Positions 18,498 to 27,480 of a stretch of 64,000 nucleotides of DNA are shown in pieces. Source of the stretch: Mesobacillus campisalis. GTDB lineage: Bacteria; Bacillota; Bacilli; Bacillales; Cytobacillaceae. The translations under genes and the position numbers were made by a program. Where the stretch lies: NCBI RefSeq assembly GCF_000986785.1, contig NZ_LAYY01000007.1:1-64000 (forward strand), written 5' to 3'. How positions within the stretch are numbered: the first letter of the stretch is position 1; each line of letters opens with the position of its first letter. The notes beneath the pieces are model-generated. The model saw nothing but the letters and a program-made list of their open reading frames with translations. It did not search any database and was not told the DNA's origin.

Positions 18498-19248
18498 TTG
18501 TTTCCTCCAGATAGAAAGTTTCACTGCGCAATCCACAACGCTGGGCTTCAAGCACAAGTACATCATCAAGTTTGACATTGCCGAGATTAACGTTTGGCCC
18601 GATGGTGTTAATAAAATACATTTGATGCTTAGCAGTAGGTGCCTCGAATATCATCTTCCTGCAATCCAAACCCTTCACCAATTCCTGTATCAGATTGGAT
18701 TTGACGTCTCCATTTGTTCCGTAGATGCCTGCAGTCCCGGAGTCACGGCCTTCTGTTATGACATATTCACAGCCAGCCTCCAGAAACAGCTGGATTTCTT
18801 CTTTCCAAGCTGAAATCGGCATGTCTTCATTGCCATCTTTCGAACCAACTTCAGCTATAACATAAAAATCTTCCTTAGCTTGGGAAATAATATCAAGGCG
18901 CTCTTTGATAGGAATATCCAAGGTCCCATTGGATATTTCAACCCATTCAATTCCCAGTTTACGCAAATAAGAAAAGTATTCAGGGATTTTGTTCTGGTAA
19001 AAGCATTTTTCGAACAATGTCCCGCCGCAATATGGTTTAATTTTGTATTCCTTGTAAAGGTCTATTTTGCGCTGCAGGTTGGGGGTAACATAAGCGGAAC
19101 CAATGCCAATCTTTGCTATATCAATAATATGGTGATAATCTTCCAGAATTTGCTGCAGACGGCCCAGCGGCGTGCCAAAATCGGCAATGGAAGTCAGCCC
19201 GTATGTTCTGTTCCCGGCTGTTCTCATTGGTAATTGTAAAAAGTCCAT
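18463..19248 (-). CDS. comA: Phosphosulfolactate synthase (ComA/YitD)
   Basis: A 261-residue TIM-barrel enzyme that adds sulfite to phosphoenolpyruvate to give (R)-2-phospho-3-sulfolactate. Family segments are DIAKIGIGSAYV, YCGGTLFEKC, WVEISNGTLDIP, VIAEVGSKDG and TEGRDSGTAGIYG. It is the first gene of the minus-strand sulfur unit. In methanogens it starts coenzyme M synthesis; in B. subtilis the YitD version serves 3-sulfolactate made in spores. With sat, cysC and cysH making sulfite in the same transcript, a sulfolactate role is likely. The GAGGAGG site is about 11 bases from the ATG. Confidence 0.93.
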   Translation of the reverse strand: MDFLQLPMRTAGNRTYGLTSIADFGTPLGRLQQILEDYHHIIDIAKIGIGSAYVTPNLQRKIDLYKEYKIKPYCGGTLFEKCFYQNKIPEYFSYLRKLGIEWVEISNGTLDIPIKERLDIISQAKEDFYVIAEVGSKDGNEDMPISAWKEEIQLFLEAGCEYVITEGRDSGTAGIYGTNGDVKSNLIQELVKGLDCRKMIFEAPTAKHQMYFINTIGPNVNLGNVKLDDVLVLEAQRCGLRSETFYLEETNAAYLDQAPAH

Positions 19249-19412
19249 AGGGAAAGCGCCCTCCTCTATTTTTCTAGGATAGACTATTCAATATCTGGGC
19301 GAGTGTGTAAATAATGGGCTTTTACCAAGGAAATTAGGCTTTTCCGCTGAATAAACTATGAGCTGTTTTCACACAATAGGAAAGCTTATTCTTTCAGTTA
19401 GGGGTGCTTTCA

Positions 19413-20657
19413 TTGGCAAAGCAAAAAAATAAAGGGATGGCGATTTTAGCCATTAGTTCTATACCGCTTATCCTTGTGCTAGGGAATTCCATGCTCATCC
19501 CCGTCCTTCCGAAAATGAAGGAAGAATTGGGGATTAGCCAATTTGAAGTCAGCCTGGTGATTTCTGTGTTTTCAATTGCCGCAGCCATCTCCATTCCAGT
19601 GCTAGGGTATTTGTCTGACCGCTTCTCCCGAAAAGCCATTATCATTCCTGCACTGATTCTATATGGAAGCGGGGGGCTTTTAGCGGGAGCTGCAGCTGCA
19701 TGGTTCTCAAATGCCTATACGTGGATTCTGGCAGGGAGGATCGCTCAAGGAATTGGTGCAGCTGGAACGGCACCTATTGCAATGGCCCTTACCGGAGATT
19801 TGTTTAAGGGAGGAGAACAGAGCAGGGTATTGGGGTTGGTTGAAGCTTCCAACGGGTTCGGAAAAGTAATCAGCCCAATTATTGGTTCCTTGCTGGCACT
19901 TCTGTTCTGGTATGCCGCCTTTTGGGCATTTCCGGTTTTTTGTCTGGCATCCGTGCTTCTCACCATTTTTTTCATCAGGGAAAAGAAAGCGGAAAAAGAA
20001 CCTCCACCTGTTGGCAAATATGTAAAAGGTCTTGTGTCCGTGTTTAAAACAGAAGGCCGCTGGCTTTTTGCCGCCTATTTTACAGGCGCTGCCTGCCTTT
20101 TCACCTTATTTGGTATCTTGTTTTATATTTCCGATATTTTGGAACGGGATCATCAGATCGATGGTGTACTGAAAGGCAGTATTTTAGCAATACCGCTCCT
20201 GTTCATGACCACTACTTCTTATATAACAGGCAGTAAAATCGGCAAAAAAATGGGACTGATGAAAGCACTGATCGTTATCGGGCTGCTGCTGATGACGGCA
20301 TCTTTCGCATCACTTGTGCTTTTTACCAGGCTAGTGCCGTTCTTTGCCGTCCTTGTTGTCAGCAGTATTGGTACCGGCCTTGTGTTGCCTTGTATCAACA
20401 GCTTTATCACAGGCTCAGTCCCAACCGACCGCCGGGGATTTGTTACCTCATTATACGGTTCAGTGCGATTTTTGGGGGTAGCGATCGGCCCGCCGGTATA
20501 TGGAGCGTTGATGGAATGGTCGCGACCCGGCATGTTCCTGGCGACTGCAGGGTTGACCTTGTTCGCTGCACTGTTAAGCCTGGTGCTTATCCATGTGCCG
20601 AAAAAGGAAAAAGCTGAAGGAAGCGATAGCCTATTTGAAAAAATGCAGCTCACTTAA
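19413..20657 (+). CDS. MFS transporter (drug:H+ antiporter type)
   Basis: A 414-residue major facilitator with about 12 transmembrane helices. The loop 2-3 motif [10 protein letters not shown] and the helix 5 region motif [19 protein letters not shown] are typical of drug or metabolite exporters. The start is TTG 19413, six to seven bases after AGGGGTG; GTG 19404 overlaps that site. It is divergent from phosphosulfolactate synthase, as YitG is linked to the yit sulfolactate genes in B. subtilis, so a role in that pathway is possible but unproven. The following small gene is coupled. Confidence 0.87.
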   Translation: MAKQKNKGMAILAISSIPLILVLGNSMLIPVLPKMKEELGISQFEVSLVISVFSIAAAISIPVLGYLSDRFSRKAIIIPALILYGSGGLLAGAAAAWFSNAYTWILAGRIAQGIGAAGTAPIAMALTGDLFKGGEQSRVLGLVEASNGFGKVISPIIGSLLALLFWYAAFWAFPVFCLASVLLTIFFIREKKAEKEPPPVGKYVKGLVSVFKTEGRWLFAAYFTGAACLFTLFGILFYISDILERDHQIDGVLKGSILAIPLLFMTTTSYITGSKIGKKMGLMKALIVIGLLLMTASFASLVLFTRLVPFFAVLVVSSIGTGLVLPCINSFITGSVPTDRRGFVTSLYGSVRFLGVAIGPPVYGALMEWSRPGMFLATAGLTLFAALLSLVLIHVPKKEKAEGSDSLFEKMQLT

Positions 20658-20669
20658 GGAGTGGATGAT

Positions 20670-20951
20670 ATGCAAATTTATTTTTCACCAGAAGTAATCA
20701 CCCCTCATTACCAAGTTTTGAATGTTGTAGACCCCCATCATAAGGCCGTAGGAAATGTAGCTTTCCTGTTTGATGAAAAAAAGCTGTTTGTATACGGAAT
20801 CTTGGAGGAGGAAGGGGTAGGCGAAGACTTTAGGGACCTTGTTACACCTTATATAAAAGGATTGGCCAAAGCAAAGCCGGGGCTGGATATTTACTCCTGC
20901 CTTTATGTAGGATGCAAAAAGATCAAGCTTAAGGATGAAGAAAAGGAATAA
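20670..20951 (+). CDS. Uncharacterised small protein, coupled to the MFS gene
   Basis: A 93-residue soluble protein that I do not recognise. It has an alternating strand/helix look (QVLNVVDPHHKAVGNVAFLFDE, then KKLFVYGILEEE), an acidic middle and a lysine-rich end with a CLYVGCKK motif. The ATG at 20670 uses the AAGGAG that overlaps the MFS stop codon region, so it is likely translated from the same mRNA. No membrane segment or known motif is seen. Its conservation next to the exporter would be the main clue to its role. Confidence 0.65.
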   Translation: MQIYFSPEVITPHYQVLNVVDPHHKAVGNVAFLFDEKKLFVYGILEEEGVGEDFRDLVTPYIKGLAKAKPGLDIYSCLYVGCKKIKLKDEEKE

Positions 20952-20956
20952 CAAGC

Positions 20957-20987
20957 AAGGCCAGCCGATTCGGTATGGCCTTTCCAA
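20957..20987 (+). terminator. Weak terminator after the MFS unit
   Basis: AAGGCCA / TGGCCTT is followed by TTTCC, a short T-tract. It lies six bases after the stop of the 93-residue protein. A TAACCATTT / AAATGGTTA inverted repeat at 21060-21100 lies farther on, just before the TauE/SafE gene. Confidence 0.5.
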
Positions 20988-21118
20988 TGGAGTGAAGCGA
21001 TAGCTCCACTTCTTTTTTTTGCGTAAGCCCATTAGGCCTAAACTGGGTCACAAGGCCATTAACCATTTCATAATGTGAGATAGGCAGAAAAAAATGGTTA
21101 GTTTGGAGCGTGCACCTA

Positions 21119-21883
21119 ATGAGTATGGGAATAATAGTTATGGGTTTGCTCATCGGATTTATGGTCGGCTTGACTGGTGTAGGAGGGGCAGCCCTGTTGA
21201 CACCCATTTTGGTATTGTTGGGGATAAATCCTGCAATAGCGGTTGGAACGGATCTTGCTTATAACTCGGTCACAAAATTTTTTGGCTCCATTCAGCATTG
21301 GCGCCAAAAAACAATCAACTTTAAATTGATGAAATATTTAGCGATTGGCAGTATTCCAAGTGCAATAGTGGCTGTTTTCATGCTTCAGTTGTTTGACTCC
21401 TTTTTTAATAACCAGGAGGAAATCATAAAGCATGCCTTGGGATATGTATTGATACTGGTGGCTCTCACCACCCTGTTCAAGACGTTTCATAAGGAGAAGT
21501 TTGAGTCCAACTCATTACAGATGAAACCTTTGAAAGAAAAAAAGGGACTTACAATCGCAGTAGGGGCCGTCCTGGGTTTCATCGTCGGTCTGACTTCGAT
21601 TGGTTCAGGATCGATGTTCGCCCTTGCAATGCTCTATCTTTACCGGCTGAAGGCATCAGAACTGGTTGGAACGGATATCGCTCATGCCTTTTTCCTTGTG
21701 ACGGCTGCAGGCATTATGCATGCCGGGATAGGCAATGTTGATTTTATGCTGATGTTCAATCTATTAGTCGGTTCTGTTCCCGGGGTGCTCATCGGAAGTT
21801 CACTGTCAGCCAAGGTTCCGGCCAAACCCTTAAGGACAATCATGGCTTTAATGATCCTTATCAGTGGCTTCAAACTTATATAA
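21119..21883 (+). CDS. TauE/SafE family sulfite/organosulfonate permease
   Basis: A ~254-residue membrane protein with about eight hydrophobic helices and the family repeats GFMVGLTGVGGAALLTPIL...VGTDLAYN in the first half and GFIVGLTSIGSGSMFALAML...VGTDIAHA in the second. TauE/SafE proteins export sulfite, sulfonates or sulfoacetate, or import such anions. It lies close to the sulfite-making and sulfolactate genes, which fits a role in sulfite or sulfonate movement. ATG 21119 has GGAG ten bases upstream; GTG 21110 is too close to it. A terminator follows. Confidence 0.87.
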   Translation: MSMGIIVMGLLIGFMVGLTGVGGAALLTPILVLLGINPAIAVGTDLAYNSVTKFFGSIQHWRQKTINFKLMKYLAIGSIPSAIVAVFMLQLFDSFFNNQEEIIKHALGYVLILVALTTLFKTFHKEKFESNSLQMKPLKEKKGLTIAVGAVLGFIVGLTSIGSGSMFALAMLYLYRLKASELVGTDIAHAFFLVTAAGIMHAGIGNVDFMLMFNLLVGSVPGVLIGSSLSAKVPAKPLRTIMALMILISGFKLI

Positions 21884-21888
21884 AAGAT

Positions 21889-21917
21889 TCGCCATCCATT
21901 GCGATGGCTATTTTTTA
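21889..21917 (+). terminator. Terminator of the TauE/SafE gene
   Basis: GCCATC-CATTGC-GATGGC followed by TATTTTTTA. It lies eight bases after the stop codon and isolates the sigma-54 promoter downstream. Confidence 0.8.
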
Positions 21918-21963
21918 TTGCCAGAGTTTTCTTCTTCCTGAAACTGTTCCAAGCCTTATCCGC

Positions 21964-22002
21964 TGTTTCATTATCTGTTTCATTATGTTCCGATACGGAA
22001 CA
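21964..22002 (+). promoter_or_regulatory. Candidate enhancer (upstream activator) sites for a sigma-54 activator
   Basis: Two tandem 12-base copies TGTTTCATTAT(C/G) at 21964-21987 run into the perfect inverted repeat TGTTCCG-ATA-CGGAACA (21986-22002), then CATGAAACA mirrors the TGTTTCAT units. The block lies 50-90 bases upstream of the sigma-54 core promoter, the normal distance for an enhancer. It is the best candidate binding site for the PrpR_N-type activator encoded at 24117-26009. Confidence 0.7.
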
Positions 22003-22053
22003 TGAAACACTTGAAAAATAACTCAATCGTAGTGTTTTTAATGGTTTTAATCG

Positions 22054-22070
22054 TTGGCACGATAATTGCA
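22054..22070 (+). promoter_or_regulatory. Sigma-54 (SigL) promoter
   Basis: TTGGCAC-GATAA-TTGCA matches the -24/-12 consensus TTGGCAC-N5-TTGCA at every defined position. The predicted start is near 22082, and the first gene begins at 22122. A sigma-54 activator gene lies two genes downstream. Confidence 0.93.
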
Positions 22071-22121
22071 TTATTCATTTATTAAATATTGAATAATGTG
22101 AATGCCAAAGGAGAGATTCTC

Positions 22122-23288
22122 ATGTTTAAAGAAAAAATGGATTTGCGCCTTCCAGGACCGGTACAGGTGCCAAAGGAGATACAAATCGCCATGCAGCGGA
22201 GTTTTGACCATCCGATGATGGATTACCGCAATCCAGCGTTCCAGGAAGTGCTGCAAGAGACGGTTGAAAAATCAAAGATGATATTCCAGACAAAGAATTT
22301 GGTTGTCCCACTCACGGCGAGCGGAGCCTCGGCCCTTGAAACAGCGATCATCAATACAGTGGGACCGGATGACACCATTATCCTTTGTATTGTAGGTTAT
22401 TTTGGTGAATATTTACAAGGTATTGCCAAACATATTGGCTGCAAGGTTGTGCGGGTTGAAGCCGAATGGGGCGATATTGTAGATCCCGAGGAGGTAAGAA
22501 AATCTCTGAAAGAGAATCCGGAAGCTAAAGCAGTATTTGCTACCCATTGCGAAACATCGACTTCGGCACTTAATAATATTAAGGATATTGCTGCAGTTGT
22601 AGGTGAAACGGATGCCCTTTTCCTTGTGGATGCTGTAAGCTCGATTGTCGGAGCACCTCTTTATATGGACGAATGGGGGATTGATATTGTAGCGACAGGA
22701 GGGCAAAAGGCGTTAATGCTGCCTCCTGGCCTGGCCCTGATTACCATGAGCGACAAAGCGTGGGATGTTATTGACGGCCACCAGTGCCCATCCTTCTACT
22801 TTGATTTAAAGCTTTACAAAAAAGGATTAGAATCAGGAGTTGGAACTCCGTACACTCCAAACATTGCGCTAGTATGCGGATTGCTTGAAGCCTGCAACAT
22901 GATTGAAAGAAGCGGCGGTTTGGAAAGCGAGTACAAAAGACATGCTGCGTTAAGGGATATGACTCGTGCAGGAGTCCGCGCCCTCGGGCTTGAACTGCTG
23001 GTCGAAGACCAGGCAGCAAGCCCGACACTTACAGCTGTCAAGCTGGAAAACGCGGATGGGTTCAGGAAAATGTTGCGGGAAGAGTTCCATATAGCTCTAG
23101 GCGGAGGCCTTGGAAAGCTGAAAAACAAGATTCTCAGACTGGGACATATGGGATACACAGATGCCGCCGACATGCTGAAAATGTTTGCAGCCATGGAATT
23201 GGCACTCAAGAAGAGCGGGTACCAAGTGGAGCTGGGAGCAGGTGTCTCAGCAGCTCAGCGCCACTGGCTGGAACATCCTCATTGCTGA
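22122..23288 (+). CDS. Class V aminotransferase (alanine-glyoxylate type)
   Basis: A 388-residue fold-type I PLP enzyme of the small-molecule class V group (alanine/serine-glyoxylate, 2-aminoethylphosphonate and ureidoglycine transaminases). Landmarks are the N-terminal RLPGPVQVPKEI, the cofactor loop TASGASALETA, FLVDAVSSIVGAPL with the PLP-binding Asp, and the lysine in ATGGQKALMLPPGLA. It is the first gene after the sigma-54 promoter and overlaps the ribosome site of the aconitase-like gene. With GlcD/GlcF nearby, a glyoxylate-to-glycine reaction is plausible but unproven. ATG 22122 has an AAAGGAGAG site. Confidence 0.88.
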   Translation: MFKEKMDLRLPGPVQVPKEIQIAMQRSFDHPMMDYRNPAFQEVLQETVEKSKMIFQTKNLVVPLTASGASALETAIINTVGPDDTIILCIVGYFGEYLQGIAKHIGCKVVRVEAEWGDIVDPEEVRKSLKENPEAKAVFATHCETSTSALNNIKDIAAVVGETDALFLVDAVSSIVGAPLYMDEWGIDIVATGGQKALMLPPGLALITMSDKAWDVIDGHQCPSFYFDLKLYKKGLESGVGTPYTPNIALVCGLLEACNMIERSGGLESEYKRHAALRDMTRAGVRALGLELLVEDQAASPTLTAVKLENADGFRKMLREEFHIALGGGLGKLKNKILRLGHMGYTDAADMLKMFAAMELALKKSGYQVELGAGVSAAQRHWLEHPHC

Positions 23289-23310
23289 TGTTCAATGGGA
23301 GGCTGAAGGA

Positions 23311-24012
23311 GTGAATTATATTGAGAGAAGCATCTCATTGAAAGCTGGTCTCAGTCGGGTTATCCCTGGAGAACGTGTCACCTTCGAGCCTGACTTTCTA
23401 TATCTTTCAAGAAGAATTGCCGAGGCTGTACTTGAAAAGGCAGGTGAGGGGGAAACTCCTGCAGCTTTTCAGGCCAATCTTATCCTGGGGTTTGACTATG
23501 TTCCATCTCCCGCATGGAGCCGCCTATTTGAAGATAGTCCTCATCAGATTGTAGAAGAACACGAGTTTTCAGAGATTGCAGTGAGCTCAAAATCAACAAT
23601 GCTGGTAGCAGGTGCAGATGTGCGGACAGGAGCAGCGGGTGCAATGGGATTGATTCCAATCCTCCTGTCTCCTGCAGCGTCGATTCAATGCCTGTTGACT
23701 GGCAAAGCGGAATGGACAATCCCTGATACGATTTATATTGAAATACACTCTGGCAGCGGATGGACACTTGATACCAAAGATTTGGCCGAGTATCTTTCTG
23801 GCTACTATAGGGATGGTTTAGTCGGTTGTGGAGTTATTATTGGCGGAGACGCCATCTGCGGGATGGACAAGAGATCAAAGGTTGCTCTTTTGGATTCTCT
23901 TTACGGAATGGGAGCCAGCGTTGCCGTCTATTCACCTAAGGGTGCAATGGGGCAGGTGGAAAGTGCCATTAAAATCAAGTATTACACTTTGCGAAAAATG
24001 AAACGATCTTAA
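23311..24012 (+). CDS. Degenerate aconitase-superfamily-like protein
   Basis: A 233-residue protein (GTG start, GGAGG site eight bases upstream). Read by eye it follows the order of the aconitase/isopropylmalate isomerase large domain: SLKAGLSRVIPGERVTFEPD at the start, VAGADVRTGAAGAMGLIPIL where active enzymes have GADSHTCTYGALG, TGKAEWTIPDTIYIEI, then LAEYLSGYYRDGLVGCGV and VALLDSLYGMGASVAVYSP. The DSHT motif and the cluster cysteines of active members are not present, and it is about half the usual length. It is probably not a normal Fe-S hydratase. It begins 22 bp after the aminotransferase stop, in the sigma-54 transcript. Function unknown; the family link needs a profile search. Confidence 0.65.
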   Translation: MNYIERSISLKAGLSRVIPGERVTFEPDFLYLSRRIAEAVLEKAGEGETPAAFQANLILGFDYVPSPAWSRLFEDSPHQIVEEHEFSEIAVSSKSTMLVAGADVRTGAAGAMGLIPILLSPAASIQCLLTGKAEWTIPDTIYIEIHSGSGWTLDTKDLAEYLSGYYRDGLVGCGVIIGGDAICGMDKRSKVALLDSLYGMGASVAVYSPKGAMGQVESAIKIKYYTLRKMKRS

Positions 24013-24116
24013 AAGCTTCATTGATTTTCAAATTTTCTTAACATTCATAAATAATAGTATAAAATAAAGATAAAATCATTGAACTGTTAAGAAAAAAGAA
24101 AATTAGGGGTGTCCAT

Positions 24117-26009
24117 ATGTCGAGGATTGCCATACTTTCTCCAATTGATGAAATGATACCGGTAGCAAAAGAAGCCTGCCGGAAAACCGGTGAAAACCTT
24201 ATAGTTAAAAAAGTGAATTTTGATGAGGCAGCTTCCACCGCCAGAGAGCTTGAACAAGCTGGAATCGAAGTTATCATCAGCCGGGGGATGGCGGGGATAA
24301 AAATCATTGAATCCGGGATTGAGATACCTGTGGTCCAAATACCGATTACTGGCTATGATTTGCTCCGTACGATCATGGAAGCGAGAAAATTGGGAGAGAA
24401 CATCGGGATTGCAGATACCCCGGATATTCTCCAAGGGGTCGAAACAATTGAAAAAACCTTAGGTTTTACAATTGAGAAATATCCGGTTCATTCTTTAAGT
24501 GAGGTGGAAGCCGGGGTAAATAGCCTCATTGGCCGCAATATAGATGTACTGATTGGAAAAAGCGTGTATGTAAGCGAGGTCCGTGGCTGCGTTCAAACTG
24601 TAATCCTCTCATCGGGAATTGAATCATTGATTCAGGCCATCAATGAAGCTAAAACGTTGCTCGAAGTCAGACGAGCTGAAGTTAAAAGGACAAAACAGCT
24701 CCAGGCTATCCTCGATTTTATTGCCGACGGTGTGATGGCAGTTGATGGAGAAGGGACAATAACAGTTTGCAATCCTTCCGCCCGTAAGATCTTGAACCTG
24801 CCAGAAGATGAGGTTATTGGAAAAAACATTGATCACCTATTGATCAATTCACGGATGAAGAAAGTCATCTCGAGCGGGAAAGAAGAACTTAATAGGATTC
24901 AGGAAGAAAATGGAGTTAAAATCATTGCCAACCGAATACCTATTCGCCATGAAAATAAAGTGTTCGGAGCGGTTTGCACTTTTCAGGAGCTTCAAAAGCT
25001 TCAGCAGCAGGAACAGGAAATCCGTAAAAAACTGCTCCACCGAGGTCATATCACGAAATATGAATTATCCAATATTGTGGGAAAAAGCACCAGTTACCAA
25101 CAGGCCATCGAGAAAGTAAAAAAATATTCCAAGGTTGATTCGACTGTTCTCCTTACAGGGGAAACAGGGGTAGGGAAAGAAGTATTTGCCCATCTAATCC
25201 ATAGCCTCAGCAAACGCAGTGAGGGCCCATTCGTTGCCGTCAACTGTGCTGCAATACCCAAAAATTTGCTGGAAAGCGAATTGTTTGGCTATGTCGAAGG
25301 CGCCTTCACAGGGGCAAGAAAAGGAGGAAAAACCGGACTGTTTGAACTCGCTCATCAAGGAACCATTTTCCTAGATGAAATTGGCGAATTGGCTGAACCC
25401 GTACAAGCCCAGCTTCTCCGTGTCCTTCAGGAAGGGGAAGTGATGAGACTTGGGGACGAGAGGGTCATTCCAATCAACATCCGTGTCATTGCTGCATCCA
25501 ACAGGGATTTCGATCAAATGGTGGAGGAAGGAAAATTCAGGGCGGACTTATATTATCGCCTTAATATCCTTGATATCCAGATTCCGCCATTGCGGCAGCG
25601 AGTGGAGGATATTCCTCTTCTATGCTCGCATTTTATCGATGAACTGCTGCCAAACATCCAAAAGGAAATGCTTAAATTTGACGAAGAGGCAATGGAGATG
25701 ATGCAAAGCTACCATTGGCCTGGAAATATACGGCAGCTGCGGAATATCGTTGAACGCTGCATGATTCTTTCTCAGGGGAAAGTCATCGATAAAGGTACTG
25801 TTCTGATGGCAGGAGGAAAGGATTTTGTCAGCCAGAAATCCCAGAAATCGGCCGATATTGATGCACCAATGGAAAACGGCAGGCTCAAGGAGTATGAGCG
25901 TGAATATATAGTTGAAGTTTTAAAGAAAGTGAATGGTAATAAAACAGAAGCGGCCAAAATCCTGGGGATAGGCCGGACAACGTTGTGGCGGAAAATCAAT
26001 AACCAGTAA
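24117..26009 (+). CDS. Sigma-54-dependent transcriptional activator (PrpR_N-PAS-AAA-HTH)
   Basis: A 630-residue enhancer-binding protein. Residues ~1-190 resemble the PrpR_N sensor domain ([22 protein letters not shown]...[12 protein letters not shown]). A PAS-like domain follows (~195-300: [16 protein letters not shown]). The AAA+ domain has Walker A GETGVGKE, the sigma-54 contact loop GAFTGA, and Walker [12 protein letters not shown]. The C-terminal Fis-type HTH is [21 protein letters not shown]. It should open the sigma-54 promoter at 22054-22070. Relatives sense small metabolites; the ligand here is unknown. The GlcD gene follows 12 bp later, so regulator and oxidase are probably co-transcribed. 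Confidence 0.95.
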   Translation: MSRIAILSPIDEMIPVAKEACRKTGENLIVKKVNFDEAASTARELEQAGIEVIISRGMAGIKIIESGIEIPVVQIPITGYDLLRTIMEARKLGENIGIADTPDILQGVETIEKTLGFTIEKYPVHSLSEVEAGVNSLIGRNIDVLIGKSVYVSEVRGCVQTVILSSGIESLIQAINEAKTLLEVRRAEVKRTKQLQAILDFIADGVMAVDGEGTITVCNPSARKILNLPEDEVIGKNIDHLLINSRMKKVISSGKEELNRIQEENGVKIIANRIPIRHENKVFGAVCTFQELQKLQQQEQEIRKKLLHRGHITKYELSNIVGKSTSYQQAIEKVKKYSKVDSTVLLTGETGVGKEVFAHLIHSLSKRSEGPFVAVNCAAIPKNLLESELFGYVEGAFTGARKGGKTGLFELAHQGTIFLDEIGELAEPVQAQLLRVLQEGEVMRLGDERVIPINIRVIAASNRDFDQMVEEGKFRADLYYRLNILDIQIPPLRQRVEDIPLLCSHFIDELLPNIQKEMLKFDEEAMEMMQSYHWPGNIRQLRNIVERCMILSQGKVIDKGTVLMAGGKDFVSQKSQKSADIDAPMENGRLKEYEREYIVEVLKKVNGNKTEAAKILGIGRTTLWRKINNQ

Positions 26010-26021
26010 AGGAGAATAAAG

Positions 26022-27458
26022 ATGAACGAAACAATAGAACGAGCTCCTTTGGATGAAAAAGTCATTTCTCGTTTACGGGAAATCTTCGGTGTGGAAAGGC
26101 TGTTGACCAGTCAGACCGATATGATGACATATTCTTACGATGCTTCCTTTGAGACTCAGCTTAATCCGCAGAAGCCCCAAGTCGCAGTTATTGCTCTTTC
26201 AACACATGAAGTTAGTGAATGTGTAAAACTGGCCAATGAATACAAAGTGCCTTTATATCCAAGAGGAGCAGCAACAGGGCAGACTGGCGGGGCGGTATCC
26301 ACCAAGGGCGGAATTATGCTGGACCTTTCCAGGATGAACCGCATCCTTGAAATCGACCATCAGAATATGCAGGCCATTATTGAACCTGGTGTGATCCAGA
26401 ATGACCTCAATCTTGCCTTGAAGCCATATGGTCTCCAATTTCCGCCAGACCCCGGAAGTGCCAATATGTGCACGATTGGCGGGATGGTTTCAAATAACTC
26501 CAGCGGGCTCCGGGCAGTTAAGTATGGAGTGACCAGGCATTATGTACTAGGTATGGAAGTCGTGCTCCCCACAGGTGATGTTATTGTTACAGGCGGTGCC
26601 AAATCAAAAGCATTAAAGTCCGTTTCGGGCTACGACCTTGCCCATTTGATGATCGGCTCTGAGGGTACGCTTGGCATTGTTACTCGACTCCGTCTTAAAT
26701 TGCTGCCGCTGCCGGTAACACGGGGAATTGTACTCTGTTCGTTTGAACGTTTGGAATCTGCAGGCGAAGCGGTAAATGCAGTTTTTTCTTCAGGGCTGCA
26801 GCCTTCTGCCATTGAAATCATGGATTTCAACTGTATAAAAGCAGTCAATATGATGAAACCGGAATTGAATTTGCCAGTCGATAATGAAGCTGTTCTTGTT
26901 TTTGAGGTAGACGGAGCAAAGGAAGAAGTAACTTCCCAGGTAAACCGCCTGAAAAAAGTGGTTGAAAAATATGCAACCCACCTGAAGTTCAGTGATGAAC
27001 CGAATGAATGCGAAAAGCTCTGGCAGGCGAGGAAACTGGTGGGAGCTGCAGTAGGGCTGTTAAAACCCGGCGGGTTCCGGGTTTATGCCGGCGAGGATAT
27101 TTGTGTTCCGATTTCCCGTTTGCCTGAAACACTAAGGGAAATTCATAATATTGCCGAGAAATATGGAATTGTATGCGGCATTTATGGTCATGTCGGGGAT
27201 GGAAACATGCACACTGGCCCTGTTGTAAACAGCAGCAATGAGGTTGAAATGGAAAATGTCCAAAAAATGGTGGAGGAAATCCACCAGCTTGCAATCAGAA
27301 TGGAAGGAACCACTACGGCCGAACATGGAGTCGGTATCGTCAGAGCCAAATATATGGACGTGGAGCATGGTCCAGCGATGGAAGTCATGCGGGCGATAAA
27401 GCGGACCCTTGACCCCAATAATATTCTGAACCCGGGGAAAATGGCCCTGCCAAACTAG
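26022..27458 (+). CDS. glcD: FAD-linked oxidase, GlcD-like (glycolate/D-lactate dehydrogenase subunit)
   Basis: A 478-residue flavoprotein with the PCMH-type FAD domain (YPRGAATGQTGGAV, PPDPGSANMCTIGGMVSNNSSG, GYDLAHLMIGSEGTLGIVT) and the C-terminal FAD-oxidase domain ending YGHVGDGNMH and AEHGVGIVRAKYM. These are typical of GlcD. With GlcF it would oxidise glycolate to glyoxylate or D-lactate to pyruvate and pass electrons to quinone. An AAAGGAG site precedes the ATG. It lies between the sigma-54 activator and glcF; the upstream class V aminotransferase could use the glyoxylate. No GlcE subunit gene is present. Confidence 0.92.
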   Translation: MNETIERAPLDEKVISRLREIFGVERLLTSQTDMMTYSYDASFETQLNPQKPQVAVIALSTHEVSECVKLANEYKVPLYPRGAATGQTGGAVSTKGGIMLDLSRMNRILEIDHQNMQAIIEPGVIQNDLNLALKPYGLQFPPDPGSANMCTIGGMVSNNSSGLRAVKYGVTRHYVLGMEVVLPTGDVIVTGGAKSKALKSVSGYDLAHLMIGSEGTLGIVTRLRLKLLPLPVTRGIVLCSFERLESAGEAVNAVFSSGLQPSAIEIMDFNCIKAVNMMKPELNLPVDNEAVLVFEVDGAKEEVTSQVNRLKKVVEKYATHLKFSDEPNECEKLWQARKLVGAAVGLLKPGGFRVYAGEDICVPISRLPETLREIHNIAEKYGIVCGIYGHVGDGNMHTGPVVNSSNEVEMENVQKMVEEIHQLAIRMEGTTTAEHGVGIVRAKYMDVEHGPAMEVMRAIKRTLDPNNILNPGKMALPN

Positions 27459-27480
27459 TATGAAAGAGAGGTGAGAACCG

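Noticed and set aside
19249-19412. A sporulation sigma-K or sigma-E promoter for the sulfolactate unit
   Set aside because: A loose GAATAGTCTA-like -10 exists on the minus strand, but without a convincing -35 at the right distance.
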